Below, in pieces: positions 44,819 to 54,593 of a stretch of 64,000 nt of DNA. The position numbers were made by a program, and so were the translations under genes. The notes beneath the pieces were generated by a model, which saw only the letters and a list, made by a program, of their open reading frames with translations, was not told the DNA's origin and did not search any database. How positions within the stretch are numbered: the first letter of the stretch is position 1; each line of letters starts with the position of its first letter. The stretch is from Candidatus Gastranaerophilales bacterium (GTDB taxonomy: Bacteria > Cyanobacteriota > Vampirovibrionia > Gastranaerophilales > Gastranaerophilaceae), in contig CANRMD010000004.1 in the NCBI GenBank assembly GCA_947631645.1, positions 1-64,000 on the forward strand, written 5' to 3'.

Positions 44819-47800
44819 TTATTCTTTAGTAATTTGACTAAAATTACCAATAGCTTGAGATATTTTGTCGATTTGTTCATCAATATATGTTAAAAGGTCA
44901 TCGCATTCAGTTAAGAATTTTTCTCTTATATTATCTTCATTTGTATCAGGTAATATATCAATACTATCAATAAGCTCTGCCCTTTGTTCAATCATATCTT
45001 TTAACGAAGTCAAATACTCAATTCTCATATTAAACTGCTCTGCAATATTATTCAAAGCATCACCGTTTATACTGTTTAGTAAAGTCATAATTATTGAAGG
45101 TGCAATATTGTCGGCAGCTTCTGAATATTGAATACTATTCATATATTTTAAATATGTTTTTAATACATTGTTCTTATCTTTAGAGCGATATTGACGTTTA
45201 ATATATTTAATCAATTCTTCAACAGCATTTTTTATTGTAGGATACTTTATTTGACTTTTATCAATAAAGTCGAGAGTATGCTGTGTTAACACCTCCAAAT
45301 CATATAAACCTGATAATATATCTTCTGTTGTTTTATCAACAGCCTCTTTAGATTTATCAAGTCCAAAATTGTTTATAAGTGCGGTAAGTGCCTTTCCATT
45401 CAAGCCTGTTTGATTTAAAAACAAGTTTAAATTCGAGTAATTATCACCCTCATTCGAAAGCTGGTCAATTAAATATAACATTCCTATTTCGCTGTCAATC
45501 GGTTCTTTTGTACCATTAGTCAGCGTAACGGAGAACATGGGAAGCATGTCTTTTAGTTTGGAACTTATTCCCAAATGCTGGTTTTGAACAAGTTTATACT
45601 GTATTTTAGTCTGTTGGGCGACTCTTAAAGCCTTTAATAAATATGATTTCAAAACATTGTATTCTTCTGAATTTATCTTATTTTGCATAGATAAATTTAC
45701 ACACTCATGCAGTAAAGCCACAGGGTTTTTAACAATATGTTTTTCGCCGAGCATTTGTGCAAATACTTCCGCTTCATATAAAATTTCTTCCATAGGGGCG
45801 TTATCTCGCAGTAAACCTATATATTTATTTAATTGTGATACAACTTCATCCTTATATTTCGGGTCAATATTTGCATTAACATAGAATTGAATTTGTTGTT
45901 TCAGCATTCTTAAATTATCTTTATTCAACTGAATAAAATAATCTTTATTTGCATTATTTGAATAAAAACCTTCAAAGATACTGATAATTTTCTTTAAATC
46001 AGAACCTGCTTTTTTACCGTCAATAATTCCACCATCAGATTCTGTTATGGCAGAAATCAGTCCTGAAATCGCACTATTAAGGTCATTAAGTGAATTATCA
46101 TCTTTTGTTTGTTCTTGCAGTTTAGATAAGTTTTCTACAAATTTATTGAGCGATAATAAGTTTGATTCCGTAATTCTTGTATCTTTCATTTCTTTTAAAT
46201 TTCTGAAGAAATATTTGGAAGAAAAGTCCGAAATCATTTTTTCATATTGAGTGATAATATCAATTACATACTGATTAGATTTTATATCCTGAACGGCTTT
46301 TTGTATCTCTTTAAGCATATTAGCCGCACCCTCTTGTATATCATTCTCAGATAATACAACAGGCTGAGGGAAAGCTTGTCTTACTTTATATTTTTGGAAA
46401 GCTTCCGCCTTAAACGATTTAATATATTTTTGAGCATCAAGGTAAGAAAGTTTAACAAATAAATCTCTATAAAGTTCATCAGGTGAATTTTCGTCGGAGT
46501 CTGATTTAAAATGTGACGATATACTGTCAACAGAAACAACTTCCGACAGAGCTTTTGCAGCTATTGAATCATCCGCATTTAAAAGTTTTACGCATTCATA
46601 AGGTTCTTTAAAATTAATACCCAAGTCTTCAAATGTAAGTGAATCAAAAAAGCTGTCAAGATGCTTTGCATCTACATCTTGCATTTGTTGAACTAACGTA
46701 AGAAGCTGTTCTTGAGAATCAGGTTTTAGATATTTATCAACCGCATCTATAAATTCATCATACAACGGACTGTTAACAATTATCGGTGTATCTAAAGACT
46801 TAATCCTTACATTTTCTTCTATTTCTTTTGCAATAATATTCTTTGCATTTTGTGTAAAATAATCATACGCATCTTGATTTTTAATATGCTTTTTAGCAGA
46901 TTTATCAACATTTTCAAATAAACTTGTCTGTAAATCATCTAAAGTTGAGTCTACATTAACCTTGCTTGTAAATATCCCGTCTAAAAGTTTATTAAGTTTA
47001 GAATCAGAGATTTTTACACCGAATTTAGCATTTAACTCATCTGCTAACGAACTTAATTGAGCTTTTGCACATAAATATATCTTATCAACGGTTTTTTCGG
47101 ATTTACCTATAATACACGCAAATTCTTCAAGATTTTCAGCGAAAATATCATCTTTAAAAGCTTCTAACTCTTGAGGAGTTTGAACCATAAGCAATTCATC
47201 ACGCATTGTATCGTTATTTTGATACAAGTACATATAAACAGCTATTTTATCAAATATAAATCTCAATTCATCATCTTGTGCAAGTTTATCAAAATCTTGT
47301 TTTGATTTTATTTCTTTATTAATCCTTCTTGAAATAGTTTCAACTCTTTTTTCCGCAATATCATCAAGGGCATCTAATGACTCGGGAGAAATTTTTGCCC
47401 CGCTTAGCAATTTTTTCTCAAGTTTTGAATAAAAAGTTTTACCCGAATCAACAGAAAAGATATAATCAAAAAGTTTATACAGTTTTTGATATGCGGAAGC
47501 AGGAGCACCATGCAAAATAACATCAGAGAACAACCCGAATTTTTCATTATTATCCGATTTTGCATTCCCTACAGCACCAAAAATATCTTCGACTTTTAAC
47601 CCGATAGTATGGTCAGGAGCCAAAATAAAACCGTTTTTCCATCCATAACCATTATTATAATCCGTATAGAGGTAGCCGTTGCGTCCGTTCCAAAAACTGT
47701 CTTTCTCGGAATTACCCCAAGAGTTATCAGTCCATATTACATCTTGAATTGCAGCAATTTTAGTTATTGGGTTTACAAAAGTTTCTGAAGTTACGGAAGG

Positions 47801-50563
47801 TACATATTGTGCATGAAAACCGTAATCATCATCCAATACACTAAGATTAATTATTCCGCTTCCTTTACCTTTTTTTATTTCTTTTGCAGCCTGTTCGATA
47901 TCTGTTTCACTATGATATGGCTCTCCCGTCATCTGTTCAAGAATTCTTATTTGCTCATTTAAAGATAATCCGGATGAACCTTCTTCTCTTACCCAGAACT
48001 GCCCGTTCAACATACCTATATTTGCATATTGGGCTTCCAAATCATCAAATAAAAGTTCATTTAAAACTTTATATGTTCCGTTTGCATATTTTCTCATGGA
48101 AGAAATTTGTTTTTCAATTGAGTTAAATATATTTTCTTCTTCTTCCGAGAATGTAAACAATTTTTGATTTGCTTCCATCCGTTTTTTATAATTTTTTATG
48201 GGTTCATTGTGTTTAAGCTCCATATCAATTTTTCTAAAATGATTTTGAAGCATATCTAATCTGGTTCTTGATATTATATTTTTATCTTTTTCAAGTTTAT
48301 CCAAAATGAGCATTCTTGAAGATGGTACATGCCATTTTTCAAGCAATTCTTCATATTCTTTTCTCAGATCCTGTAATTTTTTTGCCTGAGAATTAATTGT
48401 TGAATCTATTTTTTCTTCACCGCCATATTGTTCAACCAGCTGTGCATACTGTTCTTCTGATACTCCATGACTTAAAGAATCCGCATAAGCTTTTACAAAA
48501 CCATATGCAAAATGGAATTTATCTTCATAACCTAAAATTCTTATTGCATCGCCTACTACTTCTTTAGATGGTTCTTGTTCTACCCTTTCTTTAATTTTAT
48601 TTAGGTTTTTTAATACTGAAATTTTATCTTTTCCTAAGTTAGAATACATTCTTATATTATCAAGAATTTCGGTATCACCTTGTTCTATATTTTCGATAAT
48701 TGAATTAAACATTTCGACAACAAGTTGATTTAAAGATTTATGGAACAAAGTATTTAATACGGAATCAAGTTCCTGAGGTATTATAGATTCCAAAGTAACA
48801 GAATCTGAAGCAAATTCTTCCACATGTGCCTCGGGAAGCGTATTTCTAATTGTTTTTAAAGCATTTGAAACTTGAATTTCTCTTGGAGGAAGTCCGGAAA
48901 AACGTTCAAATCTTATAACTCCGTCATCTAAATTTACATCTTCTTCTATTGCTATACGATGTGCGGCTGCCGCTTTAAATAATTTTTTATTAAGTGCATA
49001 TCTATTTTTTGGACTGCTAAATCTTTTTATTTTTTTTATTTGAGAATCAGAATCAGTATAAGTATCCACCATATCGTATATTTTTTTAGCATTAGATTTA
49101 ACCAAAGCTTTTTGTTCATCAGTTATACCATCAGTCGAATTAATAATATAATCCGCAATTATCTGTGCTTTTACATCATCAGGCAATTTTGAGGGAACCT
49201 TAACTTCATTATCTTCTCCAGTACTTGTATAAAATTCAAATACAGACTTTATTAAAGCACTAATATCTTTATCTGATTTATCGGGAAATATTTGAGAAAA
49301 TATTGAATTCAACTTACCCATTGAAGCAGATTGAACAAAAAGAGCCTGTTTTTTAATTGCACCAAGATTTTTTTGTGTATCTCTCATTCCATCTCTTGAT
49401 TTTGTATAAGATTCAATAAATTCTTTTTCTTTTATAACTGCCATCAACAAAGGTTTTTTATCCGCAGCATTTTCATTTAAACCCATATACCAGCTTGTAT
49501 CATCAAAAATACCATAATTATCATCTGAGGGAGCAAAATAATGTTCTGTTAATAATGTTCCGTCTCCGCTTGCATGGGCGTTATGCATCCAGTGATGAGC
49601 GGAAGCATCGATTATTCTGTAACCTTTTTCCATTTCAGCCGTAAAATCAACTTCTGTTTTCGGAATATCAACTCTTTTTCCGCTTCCAAGTTCCGTAACA
49701 TCAAATACAGACATAACTGGCGAATCTTTTAATTCTTCCATTATTAAATCTACATATCTTGATTTATCCTCATAAGCTATAGCTTTTCTGCATATTGAAA
49801 TTGCTGCACACATGCCTGATTGACGCTGGTCAACCGTCTTTATTGTTAAGACTTCATTCTCGGGGGTTTTTATCAGCAAGTCATTAAGCATCTCACCAAG
49901 AACTTGAAGTTTCTTATCATGTAACTGAGGATTTATTTTATAGTCATCACTCATAAAGGTAATAAATTTTTCAAGGCATTCTTGTTTTTGTGTTGCCGAA
50001 ATTTCCGAAGATGCTATAAAATAATCAAGGTTTTTTTCGATTTGAAATTCTGAAATTTGACTTAAAATTTCATCAAAATCTAAAATTGACCCCGAAATAA
50101 TTTCATTTATAAGCCTTCCACGCTGCTCAAGTAATTTTTCCTGCCAAGGTGTTAATTCTCTTTCAGAACCGAAAATTCTTTTAAATTTTTCTTTTAAATC
50201 TTCGTTATAACCTTTTGAAGAAGATAGTGCCTTTTTAATCGTATCTTGGAGCATAAAAGACCAGTCAGTATTTTCTCTTTCATCAGGAGTATTACCTTCT
50301 TCATCAAGAAATTCTTTAAATTTAGAATTTGCCCCCCCTTGTCCGTACGTTAAGTTATCCGCAACATCAAGCAAAAATTCTATACTTGCCCTGTCTGTCC
50401 TTGTGCTCATATTATTTAAAGCAGTGAAAATATTCTGCTTATTATTTTCTATAATAGGTTTTTGTCCTGTTTTTAATTGTCCTACGTAATTTCTATCCGT
50501 TCTTAAACTTTTGAATGCAATATCATTTGCATACTTCGGCATGTTAATTTTATTTATTCTCAT
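44819..50563 (-). CDS. Giant protein with split papain-like cysteine protease triad
   Basis: 1914 residues from the ATG at 50563 (MRINKINMPKYANDIAFKSL), which has an AAAAGGA site. Near residue 246 is DQRQSGMCAAIS, which matches the papain oxyanion Gln and nucleophile (Q246, C252, same six-residue spacing). YGFHAQYVPS (H917) and TDNSWGNS (N947) match the papain His and NSWG. So the catalytic core appears complete but with about 660 residues inserted between Cys and His. The remaining ~950 C-terminal residues are helical, with coiled-coil character and no recognised domain. No signal peptide or membrane helix is seen. It may be a cytoplasmic or injected protease or effector; this is inference. 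It may be cotranscribed with the small exported protein downstream. Confidence 0.7.
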   Translation of the reverse strand: MRINKINMPKYANDIAFKSLRTDRNYVGQLKTGQKPIIENNKQNIFTALNNMSTRTDRASIEFLLDVADNLTYGQGGANSKFKEFLDEEGNTPDERENTDWSFMLQDTIKKALSSSKGYNEDLKEKFKRIFGSERELTPWQEKLLEQRGRLINEIISGSILDFDEILSQISEFQIEKNLDYFIASSEISATQKQECLEKFITFMSDDYKINPQLHDKKLQVLGEMLNDLLIKTPENEVLTIKTVDQRQSGMCAAISICRKAIAYEDKSRYVDLIMEELKDSPVMSVFDVTELGSGKRVDIPKTEVDFTAEMEKGYRIIDASAHHWMHNAHASGDGTLLTEHYFAPSDDNYGIFDDTSWYMGLNENAADKKPLLMAVIKEKEFIESYTKSRDGMRDTQKNLGAIKKQALFVQSASMGKLNSIFSQIFPDKSDKDISALIKSVFEFYTSTGEDNEVKVPSKLPDDVKAQIIADYIINSTDGITDEQKALVKSNAKKIYDMVDTYTDSDSQIKKIKRFSSPKNRYALNKKLFKAAAAHRIAIEEDVNLDDGVIRFERFSGLPPREIQVSNALKTIRNTLPEAHVEEFASDSVTLESIIPQELDSVLNTLFHKSLNQLVVEMFNSIIENIEQGDTEILDNIRMYSNLGKDKISVLKNLNKIKERVEQEPSKEVVGDAIRILGYEDKFHFAYGFVKAYADSLSHGVSEEQYAQLVEQYGGEEKIDSTINSQAKKLQDLRKEYEELLEKWHVPSSRMLILDKLEKDKNIISRTRLDMLQNHFRKIDMELKHNEPIKNYKKRMEANQKLFTFSEEEENIFNSIEKQISSMRKYANGTYKVLNELLFDDLEAQYANIGMLNGQFWVREEGSSGLSLNEQIRILEQMTGEPYHSETDIEQAAKEIKKGKGSGIINLSVLDDDYGFHAQYVPSVTSETFVNPITKIAAIQDVIWTDNSWGNSEKDSFWNGRNGYLYTDYNNGYGWKNGFILAPDHTIGLKVEDIFGAVGNAKSDNNEKFGLFSDVILHGAPASAYQKLYKLFDYIFSVDSGKTFYSKLEKKLLSGAKISPESLDALDDIAEKRVETISRRINKEIKSKQDFDKLAQDDELRFIFDKIAVYMYLYQNNDTMRDELLMVQTPQELEAFKDDIFAENLEEFACIIGKSEKTVDKIYLCAKAQLSSLADELNAKFGVKISDSKLNKLLDGIFTSKVNVDSTLDDLQTSLFENVDKSAKKHIKNQDAYDYFTQNAKNIIAKEIEENVRIKSLDTPIIVNSPLYDEFIDAVDKYLKPDSQEQLLTLVQQMQDVDAKHLDSFFDSLTFEDLGINFKEPYECVKLLNADDSIAAKALSEVVSVDSISSHFKSDSDENSPDELYRDLFVKLSYLDAQKYIKSFKAEAFQKYKVRQAFPQPVVLSENDIQEGAANMLKEIQKAVQDIKSNQYVIDIITQYEKMISDFSSKYFFRNLKEMKDTRITESNLLSLNKFVENLSKLQEQTKDDNSLNDLNSAISGLISAITESDGGIIDGKKAGSDLKKIISIFEGFYSNNANKDYFIQLNKDNLRMLKQQIQFYVNANIDPKYKDEVVSQLNKYIGLLRDNAPMEEILYEAEVFAQMLGEKHIVKNPVALLHECVNLSMQNKINSEEYNVLKSYLLKALRVAQQTKIQYKLVQNQHLGISSKLKDMLPMFSVTLTNGTKEPIDSEIGMLYLIDQLSNEGDNYSNLNLFLNQTGLNGKALTALINNFGLDKSKEAVDKTTEDILSGLYDLEVLTQHTLDFIDKSQIKYPTIKNAVEELIKYIKRQYRSKDKNNVLKTYLKYMNSIQYSEAADNIAPSIIMTLLNSINGDALNNIAEQFNMRIEYLTSLKDMIEQRAELIDSIDILPDTNEDNIREKFLTECDDLLTYIDEQIDKISQAIGNFSQITKE

Positions 50564-50648
50564 CGTATATCCTTTTAATATCTCATAGATATTAATTATG
50601 AACACACATTTTTTTGTTATATATTAATTAAGTTTTTACATTAATTAA

Positions 50649-51239
50649 CTATATGAGATTTACCAAACCCGTTGAATGGTCAAAATGACATTTTACAATA
50701 TATAAATCACCGTTATCAACAGCATTTTTTATAATTTTTGATTTTTCGATTAAAACATTTTCAACCCAAATAGTATGCTGTTGAGCAAAAAAGTTATGGC
50801 AAGTAATATCTTCATTTTTATCTAAAACCGGATAAACACAAGACATTATAGACTTAAAATCTTCGGTCATAACAGGATAATGGTCTTTTGCGTACTTCAT
50901 TACTCCGCAATCATCATGCCCGAGTAAAATTAAAAGCGGGACTTTCAATTTTTTAACAGCATATTCAATACTTTCAATAACATTATCACCCGCAGTAATT
51001 CCGGCAACCCTTACTACAAACAGTTCACCTATACCGCAGTCAAAAATAATTTCAGGCACAACTCTTGAATCGGAACAACTTAACACCACAGCGTACGGCT
51101 CCTGATGAAACGCATATTTTCTTAATGTTTCCAAACACATATTCTTTGCCGTCGGTGTTCCGTTTACAAAATTCTTATTTCCTTGCAAAAGTTTATCAAG
51201 TTCTTGTTTTGCTCTTTGCGGTATTTTATTTTTATTCAT
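50649..51239 (-). CDS. Beta-class carbonic anhydrase
   Basis: 196 residues from the ATG at 51239 (MNKNKIPQRAKQEL), which has an AGGA site; the longer frame to 51329 would cross the divergent gene. Zinc ligands C55, H108 and C111 (CSDSR, GHDDCG) and the catalytic D57/R59 dyad are present, with the usual VVRVAGITA between them. It interconverts CO2 and bicarbonate for carboxylation or pH homeostasis. Confidence 0.95.
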   Translation of the reverse strand: MNKNKIPQRAKQELDKLLQGNKNFVNGTPTAKNMCLETLRKYAFHQEPYAVVLSCSDSRVVPEIIFDCGIGELFVVRVAGITAGDNVIESIEYAVKKLKVPLLILLGHDDCGVMKYAKDHYPVMTEDFKSIMSCVYPVLDKNEDITCHNFFAQQHTIWVENVLIEKSKIIKNAVDNGDLYIVKCHFDHSTGLVNLI

Positions 51240-51269
51240 GTCATATTTCCTGTTACATTGTATTTTTAT

Positions 51270-51279
51270 ATTATATAAT
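51270..51279. promoter_or_regulatory. Palindromic shared -10 for a divergent gene pair
   Basis: ATTATATAAT contains TATAAT on both strands (plus 51274-51279, minus 51275..51270). The plus copy lies nine bases before the aldolase ATG (no Shine-Dalgarno). The minus copy is 30 bases before the carbonic anhydrase ATG, which has one. Confidence 0.55.
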
Positions 51280-51288
51280 ATTTTGGAT

Positions 51289-52278
51289 ATGGAAATAACT
51301 TCTTGTAACATTAAACTTTTGGATTGCACATTACGTGACGGCGGTTCCGTAATGAACCATGATTTTCCTCAAAGTACGGTTTTGAACATAACACAAGGAT
51401 TAAATGATGCTGATATTGATATCATAGAAGCAGGCTTTTTAGATGAAAACAAATTTGACATTGATTATTTCAATAAAATATTTTCTCAAATAAATAATAA
51501 AAAAATAAAAACAGCTGTTATGATTAATTTTGGGCATTATGATATTAATAAAATCAAAAATAAAAACAAAGGTTATATTGATGCCGTAAGATTAATGTTC
51601 AAAAAATATCAAATAAATGATGCCCTTTCTTTTGCATCAAAACTTATTGATAAAGGATATCAAGTCAGCTTAAACCCTGTATCAGTAACAACATATGATG
51701 AAACGGATATAAAAAAATTATGTTTATCAGCCGGTTCATTAATGCCTGAAGTCGTTTATATTATTGATACATACGGATTACTTGACAAAGATTTAACTCT
51801 TAAATACTTAAATCTATTTGAAACAAATTTAGACAAAAAAATAAAAATAGGGTTCCATGCCCACAATAACAGACAACTTGCCCTGTCAAATTCAATAGAA
51901 ATTATTAAAAATATAAACAGGGAAGTTATAATTGACGGTTCCTTATACGGAATGGGTAAAAGGGCAGGAAATATGCCTATTGAACTTTTTGCTGACTATA
52001 TGAATTACAGTTATAATAAAAATTACAATATAGATATAATTACAAATTTAATCGAAACCGAAATTATTCCTTTAAAAGAAAAATACGAGTGGGGTTATAA
52101 CCTTATTCACTATATCGCCTCAATTAATTATTGCCATTCCGAATATGTAATGTATTTATATAAAGAAAAAAAGCTTTCAATTAATGAAACAAGCAGATTA
52201 TTGAAATATTTAGATGAAAATAAAAAACTGACTTTCGATAAAGAGTACACGGATAAAATATATGAGGAATACAAATAA
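51289..52278 (+). CDS. DRE-TIM aldolase (4-hydroxy-2-oxovalerate aldolase-like)
   Basis: 329 residues from the ATG at 51289 (MEITSCNIKLLDCTLRDGG). The DRE-TIM metallolyase fold is marked by DCTLRDGG near the N-terminus, EAGFLDE, FHAHNNRQLALSN (metal-binding HxH), and DGSLYGMGKRAGNMPIE. Close relatives are pyruvate-type aldolases, sometimes in surface-sugar or amino-acid loci; the substrate is not determined. It overlaps the LUD-domain gene by one base (TAATG). The -10 is only nine bases from the ATG. Confidence 0.8.
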   Translation: MEITSCNIKLLDCTLRDGGSVMNHDFPQSTVLNITQGLNDADIDIIEAGFLDENKFDIDYFNKIFSQINNKKIKTAVMINFGHYDINKIKNKNKGYIDAVRLMFKKYQINDALSFASKLIDKGYQVSLNPVSVTTYDETDIKKLCLSAGSLMPEVVYIIDTYGLLDKDLTLKYLNLFETNLDKKIKIGFHAHNNRQLALSNSIEIIKNINREVIIDGSLYGMGKRAGNMPIELFADYMNYSYNKNYNIDIITNLIETEIIPLKEKYEWGYNLIHYIASINYCHSEYVMYLYKEKKLSINETSRLLKYLDENKKLTFDKEYTDKIYEEYK

Positions 52279-52925
52279 TGACTGATTTTATAAAAATTCG
52301 CAACGAAAAACTTGCAAAAAAGGTAGCGGAAAATTTAGCAAAAAGGCATTTTGAAGCATATTTTGTACAAACAAAAGAAGAAGCTCTAAAAAAAGCAATA
52401 GAACTTATCCCCAAAACGGATACAATATCATGGGGCGGTTCAACAAGCGTAGTTGAAACAGGATTAATCAATTATTTAAAAGAAAACAATTATAAACTGA
52501 TAAATCGTGATTTGGCAAAAAACCCCGAAGAAAAAATTTCACTTTTAAGACAGGCATTACTTTGTGATACATACTTAATGGGCACTAACGCCATTACGCA
52601 AGACGGTGAACTTATTAATATAGATTGTATAGGAAACAGAATTGCAGCTTTAATGTTTGGACCAAAACAAGTTATAATAATAACAGGTTTTAATAAAATA
52701 TGTTCAACATTAGAAAAAGCTATATCAAGAGCCCGCCAAGCAGCTACAATTAATATTCAAAGAGTATCAGCTTCACAGCCAAGAAAAACCCCTTGCTATG
52801 AAACAGGAATATGTTTTGACTGCAAATCACAAGATTCAATATGCTCACATATAGTAACAACAAGACTTTCTAACCCTAAAAACAGAATAAAAATAATTCT
52901 TGTCAACGAAAATCTCGGTTTTTAG
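52278..52925 (+). CDS. LUD-domain protein (LutC/YkgG-like)
   Basis: 215 residues of the LUD family (DUF162), found in lactate-oxidation protein LutC and relatives. Visible are TISWGGSTSVVETGL, NRDLAKNPEE, CDTYLMGTNAITQDGELINIDCIGNR and a C-terminal CFDCKSQDSICSH, where the cysteines suggest metal or cluster binding. Iron-sulfur partners LutA/LutB are absent, so a role in lactate oxidation is unproven. It is translationally coupled to the aldolase. Confidence 0.85.
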   Translation: MTDFIKIRNEKLAKKVAENLAKRHFEAYFVQTKEEALKKAIELIPKTDTISWGGSTSVVETGLINYLKENNYKLINRDLAKNPEEKISLLRQALLCDTYLMGTNAITQDGELINIDCIGNRIAALMFGPKQVIIITGFNKICSTLEKAISRARQAATINIQRVSASQPRKTPCYETGICFDCKSQDSICSHIVTTRLSNPKNRIKIILVNENLGF

Positions 52926-53650
52926 TTAACAATAAAATTTGAAGAAAAATATTTGTGTTTTTTCTTAATTGCTTCAGGGGTTAATAACAACAGCACCGAA
53001 TCAGGTAGCATATTATATTTTGTTTTTTCCAAACACTGATTAATAAACTTATCAGTTTTAGCATCAACCGCTTTAAAACCAAGTTTATAATAAAAAGGAA
53101 TAGGATTTTCATTTGCTCTGTACCTTGATAATGACCACGCATAGCCGCTTTCGGTAGTGAGCCATAGACATCCGCCCTTACCTCTTTTTACACTTTCTTG
53201 GACAGCAGCATTAACAAGAGCTGTACCTATACCGGAATATTTTTCCCCTGATAGAGACCGCAAATGTTGAATTTCGGGAATAACATTATCAGGCTCGGTA
53301 ACAACATAATTGTTATCTTCCGGAAATACAGAAGACAAATTCATATCCATATAACCGGCTTCTTCATTTTTTACAAATACTTTATAAGAAACATAATCTT
53401 TTCCGTATTTTTCACGTTTCAAAGAAGCTAAAACATTGTCTCCCGTCTGCCTGTCTTGAAGTACAACGTTTCCAATTTTTTTAAATTTCCCGAACGAAAG
53501 ACAATATTTAGATTTAATTGCATCTACAGGTGGCGTAAGTTTATTTGAAACAGTTTTATGTACCGTTGAAGTGCTTGAAGTATTATATATCAACGGTTTT
53601 AATAAATTACTATTTATATTGTTTACTGGAGATATTCGCATAATATTCAT
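52922..53650 (-). CDS. GNAT-type acetyltransferase with unusual N-terminal extension
   Basis: About 242 residues from the ATG at 53650; the ATG at 53641 (MRISPVNN) is equally possible. There is no clear ribosome binding site. The C-terminal two thirds have the GNAT pattern: acetyl-CoA binding in EKYSGIGTALVNAAVQESVKRG and the final PFYYKLGFKAVD. The N-terminal ~60 residues are Asn/Ser/Thr-rich and end in CLSFGKF, like the N-terminus of the giant protein at 50563. The acceptor is unknown. It overlaps the end of the LUD gene by four bases. Confidence 0.7.
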   Translation of the reverse strand: MNIMRISPVNNINSNLLKPLIYNTSSTSTVHKTVSNKLTPPVDAIKSKYCLSFGKFKKIGNVVLQDRQTGDNVLASLKREKYGKDYVSYKVFVKNEEAGYMDMNLSSVFPEDNNYVVTEPDNVIPEIQHLRSLSGEKYSGIGTALVNAAVQESVKRGKGGCLWLTTESGYAWSLSRYRANENPIPFYYKLGFKAVDAKTDKFINQCLEKTKYNMLPDSVLLLLTPEAIKKKHKYFSSNFIVN

Positions 53651-53688
53651 TTGTCTGCATGAAAATACAAACAAAATTTTTTTTGCAT

Positions 53689-53713
53689 AAAAAAAAGGCT
53701 CTATTTTAGAGCC
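53689..53713 (-). terminator. Terminator of the flagellar operon
   Basis: GGCTCTA/TAGAGCC stem with a three-base loop. The T-run lies on the minus strand, 44 bases past the hook/rod gene stop. Confidence 0.85.
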
Positions 53714-53756
53714 GTGACATTGTTACTCTCATTCCGAGATTGTTTGTCTAAAAAAC

Positions 53757-54593
53757 TTATTCTGACATTAACTGAATTGCGTTTTCCAACAATTGTTTAT
53801 GTGATTTAATTAACTGGTTAGCCAGTTCCAGCTGCATTTGAGCCTGTTGATAAAAAGCAGTGTTTGCATCAAAATCAACGTTAGAAAGTTCAAGCAATCC
53901 GCCTCTTACTTCGCCTCTTCCGACGACGGGTTTTCCCGATTCTTCGGTTTCAATATATTGACCGTCGGCAACCTCAAATAGTAATTGAGGATTATGGAAA
54001 TTCATAACGGCAACTTTATATAACGGAGTTTTAATTTTTCCTCCGTCAGCTTTACCGTATAAAATACCGTCATCTTTAAACTCAAATTCTTCATATTTAC
54101 CTAAATATTTACCGTTAGAAGGGTCAATCCAAAGTTTAATATTCGTAGTCGGAACCGATGCGGCACCGCCGTCAAATGATGTATCAACAAAAGCTTCAGC
54201 ATCAATAGGCTTTGCACCGTTCATTATTTCGCCTTTATCATTCAATATATAGCCTTGAACCGCTTGCCCGTCTTTACTTCTGTATACACCTTCAGAGTCA
54301 AATTTAAATTCACCGAGCCTTGTATACGCGATACGGCCTTTATCATTCCTTAATACAAAAAAACCTTTACCTTCAAGGAAAATATTTTCATCTGAAGTAC
54401 CGGGTGATGATTTACCTTGTCCGACATTTCTTAAATCAGAATTCGCAATTGAACCGTCAAGAAATGTTTTAAAAGTAAATTTTCTTTCTCTATAACCGGG
54501 AGTATACACATTAATTAAGTTTTCCGATATATCCTTTACCCAGTTTGCCGTAACCTTTTGTGTATTTAAGGCATTTATAAATGCGTCACGCAT
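53757..54593 (-). CDS. Flagellar hook/basal-body rod family protein (FlgE/FlgF/FlgG type)
   Basis: 278 residues. The N-terminal rod signature is ENLINVYTPGYRE (family: N.AN..TPGY) and the body contains GKGFFVLRN with RLGEFKFDSEGVYRSKDGQAVQGY. The C-terminal hook/rod signature is GGLLELSNVDFDANTAFYQQAQMQLELANQLIK. Length and a central insert favour FlgF/FlgG over FlgE, but the exact paralogue is unclear. It builds the flagellar axial structure outside the inner membrane, exported by the flagellar type III system without a signal peptide. Its ATG overlaps the stop of the FliK-like gene. Confidence 0.85.
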   Translation of the reverse strand: MRDAFINALNTQKVTANWVKDISENLINVYTPGYRERKFTFKTFLDGSIANSDLRNVGQGKSSPGTSDENIFLEGKGFFVLRNDKGRIAYTRLGEFKFDSEGVYRSKDGQAVQGYILNDKGEIMNGAKPIDAEAFVDTSFDGGAASVPTTNIKLWIDPSNGKYLGKYEEFEFKDDGILYGKADGGKIKTPLYKVAVMNFHNPQLLFEVADGQYIETEESGKPVVGRGEVRGGLLELSNVDFDANTAFYQQAQMQLELANQLIKSHKQLLENAIQLMSE

